64,000 bases of DNA from assembly GCA_019639235.1 (NCBI GenBank), contig JAHBSG010000007.1:1-64000 (forward strand), in the 5' to 3' direction. Shown in pieces: positions 27,860 through 37,443 of the stretch (position 1 is its first letter; each line of letters begins with the position of its first letter). Origin of the DNA: Acidobacteriota bacterium. GTDB lineage: Bacteria > Acidobacteriota > Blastocatellia > Pyrinomonadales > Pyrinomonadaceae. The translations under genes were made by a program, and so were the position numbers. Below the pieces are notes generated by a model that saw only the letters and a program-made list of their open reading frames with translations, had not been told where the DNA came from and did not search any database.

Positions 27860-30800
27860 TTACGGGTTTCTGACCTTTGCGCGAAATCCATCGGGAGCAA
27901 CGTACCGCGTGTGAAATTTTATCCAGTCTTCCCGGAAGCGTTTGAAAACGGGGTCATCCTCAAGCCGGCCGGGCGGCGTTGTGTAGTCGTTCGTCTCACG
28001 GCTCGGAAGCGGCAGCAGGGTCTTTGAGAAAACCGAATTGAGGTCGCCGTCTTTGATCCAGCCGTTGCCGACGATAACAAAATCGCGCTTGAATCCCGGC
28101 GGCGGATCGGGCAGAGCGGGGAACCGGAGCACCAATTCATCGCCCGCGTTCATCAGGACCATTCGGCCTTCGACGCCCGAAAGAAGATCTCTTACGTCGC
28201 CAAAACGAGTGTAGTAGCCCTCAAGGTCGCGCCAGCGTTGGCCCGTCGTTAGGATCTGATCGTAAACCGGTTTTTCAGGTGACGAAGCATTCGGTTTATC
28301 GATGACCGAAAAGCCGCGAAATCGCAGTTCTGCAGTGCCGAGGGCGAGTTCGTGCGTTCGATTTTCATTCGTCGCGGCAGCGGTTGACCACGCAAGACGA
28401 TCCCAATAGATCTCCATGTTCGTCCGAAGGCGGAAACGCCGATAGCCCTCGGGCAGTTCGAGCAGCACCGTTTTCATCTTACCGGCAGGGAAGCCGAGAT
28501 TTTCTTTCGCGGTTTGCCAGCCGCCGTTGCCATAGGGAACTTCGATGCCGAGGCCGCGTGGCGGAGTGTGCGAACTCTGCCCGAGCTGAACGTTTATTGA
28601 AGCATCGGTCGGGTAAAGCCAGCCATCGGCGAAAAGCGTCAGCTTTCGGTCGGCCGGAGCATCCTCGGGCAGCGTAAGCTCGACCCAATGATCCTCGGCA
28701 ACGCCCTGAAACCTTCCGCGCTTAATGCCGTCGAGATAATTCTCATCAACATCGCGGACGTACTCGCTAACGTCACGCCCGTTATGGTCGGTAGCTGAGA
28801 GAAAGGGTTTTGGTTCTTCGAATGTAAACACCTGAAGCGGTGGCGGTGGAACGGCAAAGCGTTCATCGGTGAAAACCTCAACCGTTTCGGGATGATCGAT
28901 CGCCAGGAGTTTATAGTGGTCGAGGTAAAACGACTCCCAGTATTCGCCAGTGATCCGCAGCTCGTAGTGTCCATCTCTTGGCTTTAATGAATCGCCTGGG
29001 ATCTTGAACCACTCCTCGGTCTGAATGATGCCAAAAGTGTCCTGTGCGTTGATCTTCAGCCCGAGTGCAGGGCTCCATGGCGGGGCGTCCTTTACCATCT
29101 CGAAACGCTCGCCGTTCCAAGCGAAGAGGTGCGGGCATGAGCCCTTGAGCCTCTGTTCGGCGGCGACCGCCTGATCGGCTGCAAGGTCGAACTCAGCCTG
29201 GACAAAGCCGTTGTTCCAGACGATGCGGAGAACGTCGGCAGCGGGTGCCTCGCCAAGCCCGAAATGAACGGCCGGCGCGGTGATTAGCTGTTTTTGCGTC
29301 CTGACGCCGGTGCGGATCTCCATTTCGCCGCCGATGCCGAACGAATTTACGCGCTGATCGCCTTCGGTCTTGCCGGCCCGCGGGCGAAATATCTGCCATC
29401 GGTAGTTCTTACTGCTCTGATTCCTGAGAACGGCCGGGATTCCATTAAGGCCGATGCCGACGATATCAAGCTTTCCATCGCCGTTTTGGTCACGGACGGC
29501 GAATGCTTGGATCTTGAGCGGCTGGCCCAGAAGCATTCCGCCTCCGCCGGGACCGAAGGATGCGATCCGCGTGGTTCCGTCCGCCGAAATTACGACATCG
29601 TTCGCCCCGTTGTTGTCCATATCGTCGATGAAGACGGAGCATTCAGGGCCGACTCCGGATGTTCCGGGACAGGCCTCGCCGAATTCCGCGACGGAAAGCT
29701 CAATGGCTTCCCATCTGTTTTGCTCGAGGTTCTTCGAAATGCGATGAAGCTGTGACGACGCGGCGATGACCCCAAGCCGGCCGCTCCCGCCGACATCGCC
29801 GACCGCGAATGCTCGGACTCCGGAAATATCAGGAATCTCAGCCTCAACGAACTTCCCGCCGCGGTCGTTAAGGAATATTCGAAGTTTGCCGTCCTTCGCT
29901 AATAGGAGCGCGTCAGCGTCGCCGTCTTCGTCGATATCTGCGTAAGCAAATTCCCGAACACCGGTCACGCCCGCAAAGGTTTCCACGGCAGCAAATGTTC
30001 CGTCGCCGTTGTTTTGCAGAACGACCGTCGGGCCTTCGGTGGCCGCCGCGATGAGATCGAGGTCGCCGTCGTGCTCAACGTCGAGCGGCCAAACGCCGTC
30101 ATACGAACGGCTGAGGATCGAACTATTGAGTTTCGTGGCAACGGTCACGTCCGCGAAGGTTCCGTCTTCGCTTTGCTTGAATATTTTCAGTCCCGACGAT
30201 GAGGAAATGGCGAGGTCATTGCGAAAGTCGAAATCGAAGTCGAACTGAGCGATCTGATCGGCCCGGTTTACTTGAGTCTCTAGAGCCTGTTCGCCGACGT
30301 TTAACTTTTTGCCGGCCGCACGAGCGATCTCGGTTTGTCCGTCAGCGTTCAAATATATCGGCAAAGCAAAAGCGGAAACCTCACTGCCAAGCGGCTCGGC
30401 GGTAAAAGTTATCTCGCGGTCGGGCTCGGCGGGGCTGAAATTGGGCGCCGCGAGCTTCAGCGGCTTGTAGAGCGGCGTGCCGATCGTCGTTTCCGATGGC
30501 TTGAATTCGGCGATCGCCTGCCTGAACCACGGCTCGCGGAGCAGGACATTGCGGAGAAATGAAACGGCTGCCGCGGCGGCTTGCGTGTTTCCGCATTCGA
30601 CCGCCGAACGGAGTTCGGCAAGCTGCTGAGAGCCTTCGGGTGAAAGTTTCGTTGAGAATTGTTCGATCGAGGCGAAGGTGCGTTTCAGGCCATCCGTATC
30701 GCCGCTTCTGGTCTCGAGCCGGGCGACCTCGATGCGGGCGGCAAGGTTCTCCGGAGCTTTCTCCGCGATCCGCCGAAAAAGCTGTAGTGCTTCGGGAATG

Positions 30801-31246
30801 TTTGCCTCGCGTTCGAGGAGGTCAGCCAAAAGGTAAAGCGGCGAGAGTTTGTCCGGAGCAAGCGAAATGGCCATCTCAAGCTCCGTTGTTGCTCTGCCGC
30901 TATCGCCCTGCTGCAATGCGATGGTTGCGGAATTTATTGTGATCAGGGAACTTTCCGGAGCTAGCTTCGAGGCCTGATCGATGGAGGTTCTTGCACCTTC
31001 CAGATCGCGTTGGCGAAGCTGGAGGACTGCGAGGTTATTCCACGCCGCGGGTTCGCCCGGAGCAGTTTGGGTAGCTTTCTCGAGTTCCGATCGTGCACGG
31101 CGATCATCGCCGACGTCGAGCGCGGCCAGGCCGACATAGAAGCTCCGAACCGCTTCCGCGTGCTTCGGCGACGATGTGTCCGGCAAATTGCCGCAGCCTG
31201 CCAGCAGAACTGAAACGAAAAATAAAAACTTTCGGGATCGCAGCAT
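27860..31246 (-). CDS. Large TPR + FG-GAP + ASPIC/UnbV lipoprotein
   Basis: The 1128-residue protein is probably a lipoprotein: signal MLRSRKFLFFVSVLLAGC has lipobox LLAGC. The order is TPR repeats (about 30-220), FG-GAP/VCBS units (about 330-620, e.g. WPLDVEHDGDLDLI), ASPIC/UnbV (about 640-700, VHFGLGEAPAADVLRIVW), then about 420 residues of beta-rich sequence with no name, starting CPHLFAWNGERFEMVKDAPP. It combines in one chain what the neighbouring genes encode separately, which suggests the operon products work together. Confidence 0.88.
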   Translation of the reverse strand: MLRSRKFLFFVSVLLAGCGNLPDTSSPKHAEAVRSFYVGLAALDVGDDRRARSELEKATQTAPGEPAAWNNLAVLQLRQRDLEGARTSIDQASKLAPESSLITINSATIALQQGDSGRATTELEMAISLAPDKLSPLYLLADLLEREANIPEALQLFRRIAEKAPENLAARIEVARLETRSGDTDGLKRTFASIEQFSTKLSPEGSQQLAELRSAVECGNTQAAAAAVSFLRNVLLREPWFRQAIAEFKPSETTIGTPLYKPLKLAAPNFSPAEPDREITFTAEPLGSEVSAFALPIYLNADGQTEIARAAGKKLNVGEQALETQVNRADQIAQFDFDFDFRNDLAISSSSGLKIFKQSEDGTFADVTVATKLNSSILSRSYDGVWPLDVEHDGDLDLIAAATEGPTVVLQNNGDGTFAAVETFAGVTGVREFAYADIDEDGDADALLLAKDGKLRIFLNDRGGKFVEAEIPDISGVRAFAVGDVGGSGRLGVIAASSQLHRISKNLEQNRWEAIELSVAEFGEACPGTSGVGPECSVFIDDMDNNGANDVVISADGTTRIASFGPGGGGMLLGQPLKIQAFAVRDQNGDGKLDIVGIGLNGIPAVLRNQSSKNYRWQIFRPRAGKTEGDQRVNSFGIGGEMEIRTGVRTQKQLITAPAVHFGLGEAPAADVLRIVWNNGFVQAEFDLAADQAVAAEQRLKGSCPHLFAWNGERFEMVKDAPPWSPALGLKINAQDTFGIIQTEEWFKIPGDSLKPRDGHYELRITGEYWESFYLDHYKLLAIDHPETVEVFTDERFAVPPPPLQVFTFEEPKPFLSATDHNGRDVSEYVRDVDENYLDGIKRGRFQGVAEDHWVELTLPEDAPADRKLTLFADGWLYPTDASINVQLGQSSHTPPRGLGIEVPYGNGGWQTAKENLGFPAGKMKTVLLELPEGYRRFRLRTNMEIYWDRLAWSTAAATNENRTHELALGTAELRFRGFSVIDKPNASSPEKPVYDQILTTGQRWRDLEGYYTRFGDVRDLLSGVEGRMVLMNAGDELVLRFPALPDPPPGFKRDFVIVGNGWIKDGDLNSVFSKTLLPLPSRETNDYTTPPGRLEDDPVFKRFREDWIKFHTRYVAPDGFRAKVRNP

Positions 31247-31264
31247 GTTGAAAAATCGAACAGA

Positions 31265-32995
31265 TCAAGGCTCGATCCGTTTTTCGCCCGGTACGAAGAC
31301 GACCGGAGAATTGCCCTCGCGAATGTAATAGAATGCCCCGGCCCGCAGGTCATTTATCACCTGCTTTTCGGAACCGGGCCAGTGGATGGTCAGTTCGTCG
31401 ATCTTTTCAGCCGGGCCGAGCCCGAAGTGGATCCGCAGGTCGCTCATCGAAAGATAGCTTTGAGCTCCCATCACCTGCCGCTCGATGGTCCGCTCGCCGA
31501 TCTTCGCGACCAACCGGGCACCGATCGCACTTCGGTTCGCCTTTGTTCCTTCGAGCCAAAGCACCACGAAGTTCCCCGGCCGCGGCGAGGTGTTGAAGGC
31601 GACCTGAGCAGTTCCGCCGTTGTTGTTTACGACGAAGTCGATCAGGCCGTCACCATTAAGGTCGCCGGTGGCCAGGCCGCGGCTAACCTGCATATCCTTT
31701 AGCGCATCACCCGAGGAATCGCTTACATCCCTGAATTTTCCATCACCGATGTTTAGAAATAGCGAGTTCTGCTGCGGAAACGTGACCGTATCCGAGTTCA
31801 GGTTGATGTTGTCCTCGATATGGCCGTTGACAAAGAGCAGATCCTCAAGCCCGTCGTTATTCGCGTCAAAAAAATCGATGCCGAAGCTAAGCCGTGCCCG
31901 CGACGCGGCCCCGATGCCGACACGGTCTGCGATCTCCTCAAAAAGCAGCGGAGATGTTTGGCTATAGATGGATGTGACCTCATCTTGAAAATTCGTGACG
32001 GAGATGTCGGGCCGGCGGTTGCTGTCAAAATCACTAAAGTCGGCGCCCATGCTGCCTTCGCCGGTCCCCATATCGCTATAAGCGCATCCTGCGATCCCGC
32101 AGATCTCCCGGAGGCGGCCCGACGGTTCATTGAGCCAAAGCTGATTCGCTTCGGTGTCGTTTGCCACGTAGATATCCGACCGTCCGTTCAGATCTATATC
32201 GCCGATCGCGAGGGCGAGCCCTTTTTTGGGTGCGGCGGTGATCCCGAAACGAGCGCTTTCATCCGAGAAAACACCGCTTCCATTGTTTATCAAGATCTGA
32301 TCTGCAACCGCATCGAAAAGGATCGGTGTCGGGTAAATCTGAATGCGATTACGAAATGCGGCCTTATCGTTTTCGGTTGAAAATATCACATACCGAACCA
32401 CGTAGATGTCCAGATCGCCATCGTTATCTACGTCAAGAAATCCGGCGCTCGTCGCCCATTTACCGTCATTTGGAATGCGGGCTTTTGCAGTAATATCCTC
32501 AAACTTTTCACCGGTATTGCGGAGAAGCCGGTTATCTCCGTTTAGCTCAGTAAGGAATACGTCGGGCCATCCGTCGCCGTCCGCGTCGCCGACCGCAATC
32601 CCTTGCCCATATCCGATTCCGTTAAAACCCCAAGTTTCGGTCGCATCTGAAAAACCGCCTTTTCCGTCATTCAAAAAAAGCTTGTTGCCGGCATCTGACG
32701 GACGAGCCTGAGATCCAACGGAGCCGCTATTCACAAGCAAGATATCGGCGTCACCGTCTCGGTCGATGTCCACTACCGCAACGCCGCTGCCCATTATTTC
32801 CGGAAGCCATTTCTTCTCGGTTCGCGTCGGACGGTGCGCAAAAGCGACTCCGCTCTGGACGGTTCGATCGGCGAAGGCCAGTTCGATCTCAGCCGAACGA
32901 GGTGGTTCCGCCTTCGTATCCGAACTATCGCGGCAGCCTGACGGAAGGATCACCGCAAGTGCCATCAGGATCAAATATCGTAAACGCGGTTTCAT
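31265..32995 (-). CDS. CRTAC1-family lipoprotein (FG-GAP and ASPIC/UnbV)
   Basis: The 576-residue protein starts MKPRLRYLILMALAVILPSGC with lipobox PSGC. It has FG-GAP units (VVDIDRDGDADILLVN, DVDNDGDLDIYVVRYV and others) and ends in an ASPIC/UnbV domain (IHFGLGPAEKIDELTIHWPGSE). The frame stays open to 33487 but that region is the antisense of the TPR gene; the start at 32995 overlaps the TPR stop by 4 bp (ATGA), supporting it. Confidence 0.88.
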   Translation of the reverse strand: MKPRLRYLILMALAVILPSGCRDSSDTKAEPPRSAEIELAFADRTVQSGVAFAHRPTRTEKKWLPEIMGSGVAVVDIDRDGDADILLVNSGSVGSQARPSDAGNKLFLNDGKGGFSDATETWGFNGIGYGQGIAVGDADGDGWPDVFLTELNGDNRLLRNTGEKFEDITAKARIPNDGKWATSAGFLDVDNDGDLDIYVVRYVIFSTENDKAAFRNRIQIYPTPILFDAVADQILINNGSGVFSDESARFGITAAPKKGLALAIGDIDLNGRSDIYVANDTEANQLWLNEPSGRLREICGIAGCAYSDMGTGEGSMGADFSDFDSNRRPDISVTNFQDEVTSIYSQTSPLLFEEIADRVGIGAASRARLSFGIDFFDANNDGLEDLLFVNGHIEDNINLNSDTVTFPQQNSLFLNIGDGKFRDVSDSSGDALKDMQVSRGLATGDLNGDGLIDFVVNNNGGTAQVAFNTSPRPGNFVVLWLEGTKANRSAIGARLVAKIGERTIERQVMGAQSYLSMSDLRIHFGLGPAEKIDELTIHWPGSEKQVINDLRAGAFYYIREGNSPVVFVPGEKRIEP

Positions 32996-33972
32996 CGTAT
33001 CTGCGTAGTCTTTGCGGCTTCGTTGGCAGCTGCCTCGGCCTCGGCGTCTCGTCCAAGTGCACGATACGCCAAAACAAGGTATTGATAAACGGCTTGCCGG
33101 TTTGCTCCTTCCGCTGTGGTCAGCATCTCGCGACAAAGCCGGACGACTTCTTCGTAGTTCTTGTCTGCCCAAGCGGCTTCCAAACGGTAGCTTTGCTGGA
33201 CGAAGTTTCGTCCGCGGATCTCCATTGATGCTCTGTTCGATTGCGCAGCCTCGGTGCGTTTGCGATATTCGTCCGCTTTTGCCATGTCGCCCTTGGCATA
33301 AAAGGCACGGCTTAAGCCATTGGCGGAGGCGATGTCCGTCGGATCTAGTTCCTGAACCGACTTGAACACCCGGATCGCTTCGTCGAAGTTCTGTTGATCG
33401 AGGTAAGCGAGGCCAAGAAGTGCGAGTTCGTCCTTCGTTCCGGAACTCGAAAGCTGTCCCTCGATCGGCGACAAAATGGCAATACAACCGGATGAATCTC
33501 CCATCGCATACTTGCTTCGAGCAAGTAGCGTCAACGCGGGAACATCACTTGGCTCAGAATTCTTTAGCGGTTCAAGTAATGTTGCTGTCTCCTCAAAATT
33601 GCCAAGCTTGTAGTGAGCTCCTGCCAACGTCAATTTGTCATCACGCGCCAGGCCTTCCGCAGAGCCAAAGAAGTCGATGACGGCCTGCCAATCGGAGCGA
33701 GCAACCAATGCGTTTCGCATCACTCTCCTGACACGTTCGGCTTTCGGGTAGCGCTTTTCGATCTCCTTTATCCAAATGAAATCTTCGGGACGGATGTTGT
33801 TGGAGCTGACCAATCTGGTGTTTATCGCCTCAAGCCGCTGGAGTGTTGGGGCGTCATTTTTTAGGGCTTCATTATCGCGAGCCGCCGCATCGCCGCATCC
33901 GCCGGCGAGGGCCGCCGCGAAAATGACCGCGAAAGAAGCGAAAAAAAATCGGTGAAAAGCAGAATTGGACAA
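32992..33972 (-). CDS. TPR-repeat lipoprotein, first gene of the CRTAC1/RnfD-like operon
   Basis: The 326-residue protein has signal peptide and lipobox (FAAALAGGCGD). The rest is helical TPR repeats, for example LGLAYLDQQNFDEAIRVFKSVQELDPTD and YLVLAYRALGRDAEAEAAANEA. It starts the leftward operon TPR - CRTAC1 - TPR/CRTAC1 - CRTAC1 - RnfD-like, with overlaps or short gaps throughout. It may scaffold the other exported products. Confidence 0.85.
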   Translation of the reverse strand: MSNSAFHRFFFASFAVIFAAALAGGCGDAAARDNEALKNDAPTLQRLEAINTRLVSSNNIRPEDFIWIKEIEKRYPKAERVRRVMRNALVARSDWQAVIDFFGSAEGLARDDKLTLAGAHYKLGNFEETATLLEPLKNSEPSDVPALTLLARSKYAMGDSSGCIAILSPIEGQLSSSGTKDELALLGLAYLDQQNFDEAIRVFKSVQELDPTDIASANGLSRAFYAKGDMAKADEYRKRTEAAQSNRASMEIRGRNFVQQSYRLEAAWADKNYEEVVRLCREMLTTAEGANRQAVYQYLVLAYRALGRDAEAEAAANEAAKTTQIR

Positions 33973-34009
33973 ACCTTTTCACCGATTCTCACATAGCTGG
34001 ATTCGTTTG

Positions 34010-35152
34010 TTAAGTCCGAAGCAGGCTCTTTGCGATTACAAGCCGCTGTATCTCGCTCGTGCCTTCGCCGATGGTGCAGAGCTTTGCGTCTCTCCAATAC
34101 TTCTCGGCCGGGTAATCTTTGGTGTAGCCGTAACCGCCGTGGATCTGGATCGATTCCTCAGCTACGCGGACCGCCGTTTCGGAGGCATAGAGCTTCGCCA
34201 TCGCGGACTTTTGCGTCACGGGTTTGCCTGAATCCTTGATCGCAGCGGCCTGAAGAGTTAGCAAACGGGCACACTCGATCTGCGTCGCCATGTCGGCGAG
34301 TTTGAACTGTATCGCCTGAAATTCGGCGATCGGTTTGCCGAATTGCTCCCGCTCTTTTGCGTATTTCACGGCAGCTTCATAGGCACCTTGGGCGATTCCG
34401 ACCGAAAGTGCGGCGATCGAGATGCGGCCGCCGTCGAGTATCTGCATCGCCTGAAGAAATCCCTCGCCTTCGTTCCCGAGCATGTTTTCCTCCGGAACGT
34501 AGCAATCTTCGAAAACTACGGAAGCAGTTTCCGAGGCTCGCATTCCGAGCTTGTTCTCTTTCTTATCAGGGCGGAAGCCTTCCATCGACTTATCGAAAAT
34601 AAAGGCCGAGATGCCGCGGTTGCCTTTCTCTTTATCGGTCACCGCGACGGCGACAAGCGTATTGCAGGCGATGGCGTGTGTGATGAAATTCTTCGAACCG
34701 TTGACCATCCAACCGCCGTTCGAGCGGATCGCAGTGGTTCGAGTGCCGGAAGCGTCCGATCCGGCCTGTGACTCTGTCAATCCCCAGGCACCGAACGACT
34801 CGCCCTGAGCGAGCGGGACGAGGTAGTCCTTTTTCTGCTGCTCGGTCCCGAACATATAAATGTGGTTCGAGCAAAGCGAGTTATGGGCAGCAACGGAAAG
34901 CCCGACGGAACCGCAGACGCGGCCAAGCTCTTCGATGATAGTGGCATATTCCACATAACCCATTGCCGAACCGCCGTACTCTTCGGGAAAGATGATTCCC
35001 ATCAGGCCAAGCTCGGCAAGCTTTGGCCGGAGCTCGATCGGGAAGTGCTGAGACTCGTCCCATTCCATCACGTTCGGGCGTATCTCGCTCTCCGCAAATT
35101 CCCTGATGCTGTACTTGATCTGCTGCTGTTCTTCCGTTAGTTCGAAGTTCAT
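34010..35152 (-). CDS. Acyl-CoA dehydrogenase
   Basis: The 380-residue flavoprotein has the N-terminal helical domain, the FAD-binding [11 protein letters not shown] middle domain and a C-terminal helical domain with the catalytic-Glu region [21 protein letters not shown] followed by [15 protein letters not shown]. It oxidises an acyl-CoA to the 2-enoyl-CoA and passes electrons to ETF. I set the start at MNFELTEEQ (35152), the usual family start; the frame extends 12 residues further. Chain-length specificity cannot be read. Confidence 0.92.
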   Translation of the reverse strand: MNFELTEEQQQIKYSIREFAESEIRPNVMEWDESQHFPIELRPKLAELGLMGIIFPEEYGGSAMGYVEYATIIEELGRVCGSVGLSVAAHNSLCSNHIYMFGTEQQKKDYLVPLAQGESFGAWGLTESQAGSDASGTRTTAIRSNGGWMVNGSKNFITHAIACNTLVAVAVTDKEKGNRGISAFIFDKSMEGFRPDKKENKLGMRASETASVVFEDCYVPEENMLGNEGEGFLQAMQILDGGRISIAALSVGIAQGAYEAAVKYAKEREQFGKPIAEFQAIQFKLADMATQIECARLLTLQAAAIKDSGKPVTQKSAMAKLYASETAVRVAEESIQIHGGYGYTKDYPAEKYWRDAKLCTIGEGTSEIQRLVIAKSLLRT

Positions 35153-35258
35153 AGGTGTATAACGAAACATTATGATTGCATAATGCACGGTTTCAGGGCA
35201 AGCTTTTCGGGAGAAATTGTTTCCGGCCCGATCGTGCGGTTAAACTGAGGTGATGCAA

Positions 35259-35693
35259 ATGAAGGGAAGGGAACTTTCGACCGACGATGAGATCCGCGAA
35301 CTGCTGCGAGCGACGCAGGAGATCGCAGTGCTTGGCATCAAACCCGAGACGCACGCGATGCAGCCAGCGTTTTACGTCTCAAAGTATATGCAGGACGCGG
35401 GATACAAGATAATTCCGGTACCTGTTTATTATCCCGACGTTACGGAGATATTGGGCGAGCCGGTCTTTCGGGACCTTCGGGAAATACCCGGCGAGCGGGA
35501 TATGGTCAATGTCTTCCGACGGCCGAATGACATCGACAAACATATTGAAGAGATAATCGCCGCAAAGCCAAAATCGGTCTGGTTCCAGCTTGGGATTCGC
35601 AATGACGCGGCGGCGAGGGCATTCACCGAAGCAGGGATCGACGTCGTCCAGGACCGTTGTCTCTTGGTCGAGCATCGGGCTCTTTTACGATGA
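35259..35693 (+). CDS. CoA-binding domain protein (YccU-like)
   Basis: The product of about 144 residues has a CoA-binding Rossmann fold: IAVLGIKPETHAMQPAFYVSKYMQDAGYKIIPVPVYY and later VNVFRRPNDIDKHIEEIIAAKPKSVWFQLGI. TGAGG lies 8 bp before the ATG at 35259; the frame is also open from GTG at 35250. It converges with rluB, overlapping by 9 bp. These single-domain proteins bind CoA; the role is unknown. Confidence 0.85.
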   Translation: MKGRELSTDDEIRELLRATQEIAVLGIKPETHAMQPAFYVSKYMQDAGYKIIPVPVYYPDVTEILGEPVFRDLREIPGERDMVNVFRRPNDIDKHIEEIIAAKPKSVWFQLGIRNDAAARAFTEAGIDVVQDRCLLVEHRALLR

Positions 35694-36422
35694 TCGGACC
35701 GGTTTTCTTGGAGCGAGCAGTGAACGGACCTCTTTTTCCGTGAGTTTCCTGTGACGTCCGACCGGAAGGCCGACGTCGTCGATATTTCCGATCCGAATTC
35801 GGCGGAGCTTGACGACCGAATGGCCGATGGAATCGAACATCTTCCTTATCTGCTGATTGTGGCCCTCGTAAAGTGTTACTTCATACCAACCGTTCTTGTC
35901 GGTCGGCTTCAGCGTTTTGATCTCGGCCGGAGCGGTCTTAAAGCCGTCTTCGAGCCGAACGCCGCGAGCCAATTTCCGAATCGCAACTTCGGTGGGCAGG
36001 CCTTTGACCTTTACGACATATACCTTCGGGATCTTTTTTGAACCGGCGACGGCGTTGGTGAACTCGCCGTCGTTGGTCATTATGATCAAGCCTTCGGTGT
36101 TGAAATCGAGCCGGCCGACCGGATGCAGCCTACCATAACCCTTTACGAGATCGGTGACTAGGTTTCGCCCTTCGGGGTCGGCGACGCTTGAAAGATAGCC
36201 CTTGGGTTTATTGAGCAGGATGTAAACATTTTCACGATGGGCGAGCAGAGGATTTATAAGTTTGCCGCGAACCTTGATGTGGTCTTTATCCGGATCGGCC
36301 TTTGTGCCGAGCTCGGTAACGATCTCGCCATTGACCGTAACCTCGCCGCCGCGGATCAATTCCTCCGCAGCCCGCCGCGAGGCCACACCGGCTTGGGAGA
36401 TGAGTTTTTGTAATCTTTCCAT
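35685..36422 (-). CDS. rluB: 23S rRNA pseudouridine synthase RluB-like
   Basis: The 245-residue protein has an S4 RNA-binding domain (residues 2-60, MERLQKLISQAGVASRRAAEELI) and the RsuA/RluB/E/F catalytic core with the catalytic Asp in VGRLDFNTEGL (residue about 105) and the ending HNQQIRKMFDSIGHSVVKLRRIRIG. RluB or a close relative modifies 23S rRNA. It precedes scpB in the usual scpA-scpB-rluB order, here interrupted by an IVP gene. Confidence 0.9.
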   Translation of the reverse strand: MERLQKLISQAGVASRRAAEELIRGGEVTVNGEIVTELGTKADPDKDHIKVRGKLINPLLAHRENVYILLNKPKGYLSSVADPEGRNLVTDLVKGYGRLHPVGRLDFNTEGLIIMTNDGEFTNAVAGSKKIPKVYVVKVKGLPTEVAIRKLARGVRLEDGFKTAPAEIKTLKPTDKNGWYEVTLYEGHNQQIRKMFDSIGHSVVKLRRIRIGNIDDVGLPVGRHRKLTEKEVRSLLAPRKPVRSS

Positions 36423-36423
36423 A

Positions 36424-36455
36424 GAGTGAGCAGTGAGCTGTGAGCAGTGAGCAGT
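36424..36455. repeat. Left heptamer repeat tract flanking the four-helix-bundle gene
   Basis: Tandem units GAGCAGT/GAGCTGT (period 7, about four copies) immediately follow the rluB start. They are the inverse of the tract at 36821-36874. Confidence 0.8.
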
Positions 36456-36814
36456 TAAATCCGAGCTTTGATGCTTCGCCTAAGGCCGTAAGTCAATGCA
36501 AGACATTCATCGACGTTCCGTTGAACTTCATCGTGCTTCTCTATCGAAAGACACCCAATACGCATCGACAACTCCAATTGCGTGTTGATCTCGTTCAACG
36601 AACCGATGGCAACGCTTAGGAAATTTCTAAATTGGTCAGCTGTTCTGTCAGCGGCCCCTTCGGCGATATTCGATGGAACTGAAATAGCGGCCCGACGAAG
36701 CTGCGAAACGATGCCGTAGGTCTCTTCCTTCGGGAAGTCTCGCGTAATCTCATAGATCACAACCACGAGGTCCATCCCTTTCTGCCAAGCTATCAACTTT
36801 CTGTGGGGCTTCAT
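36455..36814 (-). CDS. Four-helix-bundle protein (23S rRNA intervening-sequence protein family)
   Basis: The 119-residue protein belongs to the IVP/S23 family: LIAWQKGMDLVVVIYEITRDFP, then LRRAAISVPSNIAEGAADR and FLSVAIGSLNEINTQLELS. Such proteins were first found inside rRNA intervening sequences but are often found, as here, between ordinary genes; the fold is related to bAvd of diversity-generating retroelements. The gene splits the rluB-scpB neighbourhood and is flanked by inverted heptamer tracts, so it looks inserted. Confidence 0.9.
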   Translation of the reverse strand: MKPHRKLIAWQKGMDLVVVIYEITRDFPKEETYGIVSQLRRAAISVPSNIAEGAADRTADQFRNFLSVAIGSLNEINTQLELSMRIGCLSIEKHDEVQRNVDECLALTYGLRRSIKARI

Positions 36815-36820
36815 CTTCCG

Positions 36821-36874
36821 ACTGCTTACTGCTCACTGCTCACTGCTCACTGCTCACCGCTCACTGCTCACTGG
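36821..36874. repeat. Right heptamer repeat tract flanking the four-helix-bundle gene
   Basis: Tandem ACTGCTC units (period 7, about seven copies with ACTGCTT and ACCGCTC variants). They overlap the last codons of scpB (stop at 36868). Together with 36424-36455 they bracket the IVP gene as inverted repeats. Confidence 0.85.
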
Positions 36875-37443
36875 ACAAGGTCTTCAAAATCTTCGACCGA
36901 CGGCAGGTCCGAAAGGTCTTTCAGGCCGAAGTGGATGAGGAACTCCTTCGAGGTTCCGTACTGCATCGGCCGGCCGACGGTTTCCTTATGGCCTTTGGTC
37001 ACGATGAGCCGCTTTTCGAGCAGCGTTTTGATCGCCGAGGCAGACTGCACGCCGCGGATCTCGAGGATCTCCGGCACCGTTACGGGCTGTTTGTAGGCGA
37101 TGACGGCGAGCGTCTCGAGCGCGGCGATCGAGAGCTTTGCCGAGGGCCGCGTTTTGAGGAACTGCCGGACGTATTCGTGCAGTTCGGTTCGCGTCGCAAT
37201 TTGCCAACCGCCCGCAACCTCGCGGACCTGCAGGCCGCTCTCGCGGTTATCGTATTCCTCGCGGAGTGCCTGCAAAGCGGCCTCGACGCTCGCTTTGTCC
37301 TCTTCGAGCACATCGGCGATGGTCCGTGCGGTGATCGGCTCATCGGCGACGAAGATCAACGCTTCGGCCAGTGCCATCAGCTCGCCGGTGCCGCGTGCCT
37401 GCTTTGTTTCTACCGCTGTTTCTGTTGCTTCTTCTGACATCAA
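36868..37443 (-). CDS. scpB: Segregation and condensation protein B
   Basis: The 191-residue protein carries two winged-helix domains: LMALAEALIFVADEPITARTIADVLEED then RPSAKLSIAALETLAVIAYKQPVTVPEILEIRGV, the ScpB signature. ScpB with ScpA bridges the SMC head domains in chromosome condensation. It overlaps scpA by 4 bp. Its 3' end lies in the heptamer tract, with the last residues FEDLVQ encoded by it. Confidence 0.95.
   Translation of the reverse strand: MMSEEATETAVETKQARGTGELMALAEALIFVADEPITARTIADVLEEDKASVEAALQALREEYDNRESGLQVREVAGGWQIATRTELHEYVRQFLKTRPSAKLSIAALETLAVIAYKQPVTVPEILEIRGVQSASAIKTLLEKRLIVTKGHKETVGRPMQYGTSKEFLIHFGLKDLSDLPSVEDFEDLVQ

Noticed and set aside
31265..33487. 740-residue reading of the CRTAC1 lipoprotein from the longest start
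   Set aside because: The first 164 residues are antisense-type sequence overlapping the TPR gene; a lipoprotein signal begins at 32995.
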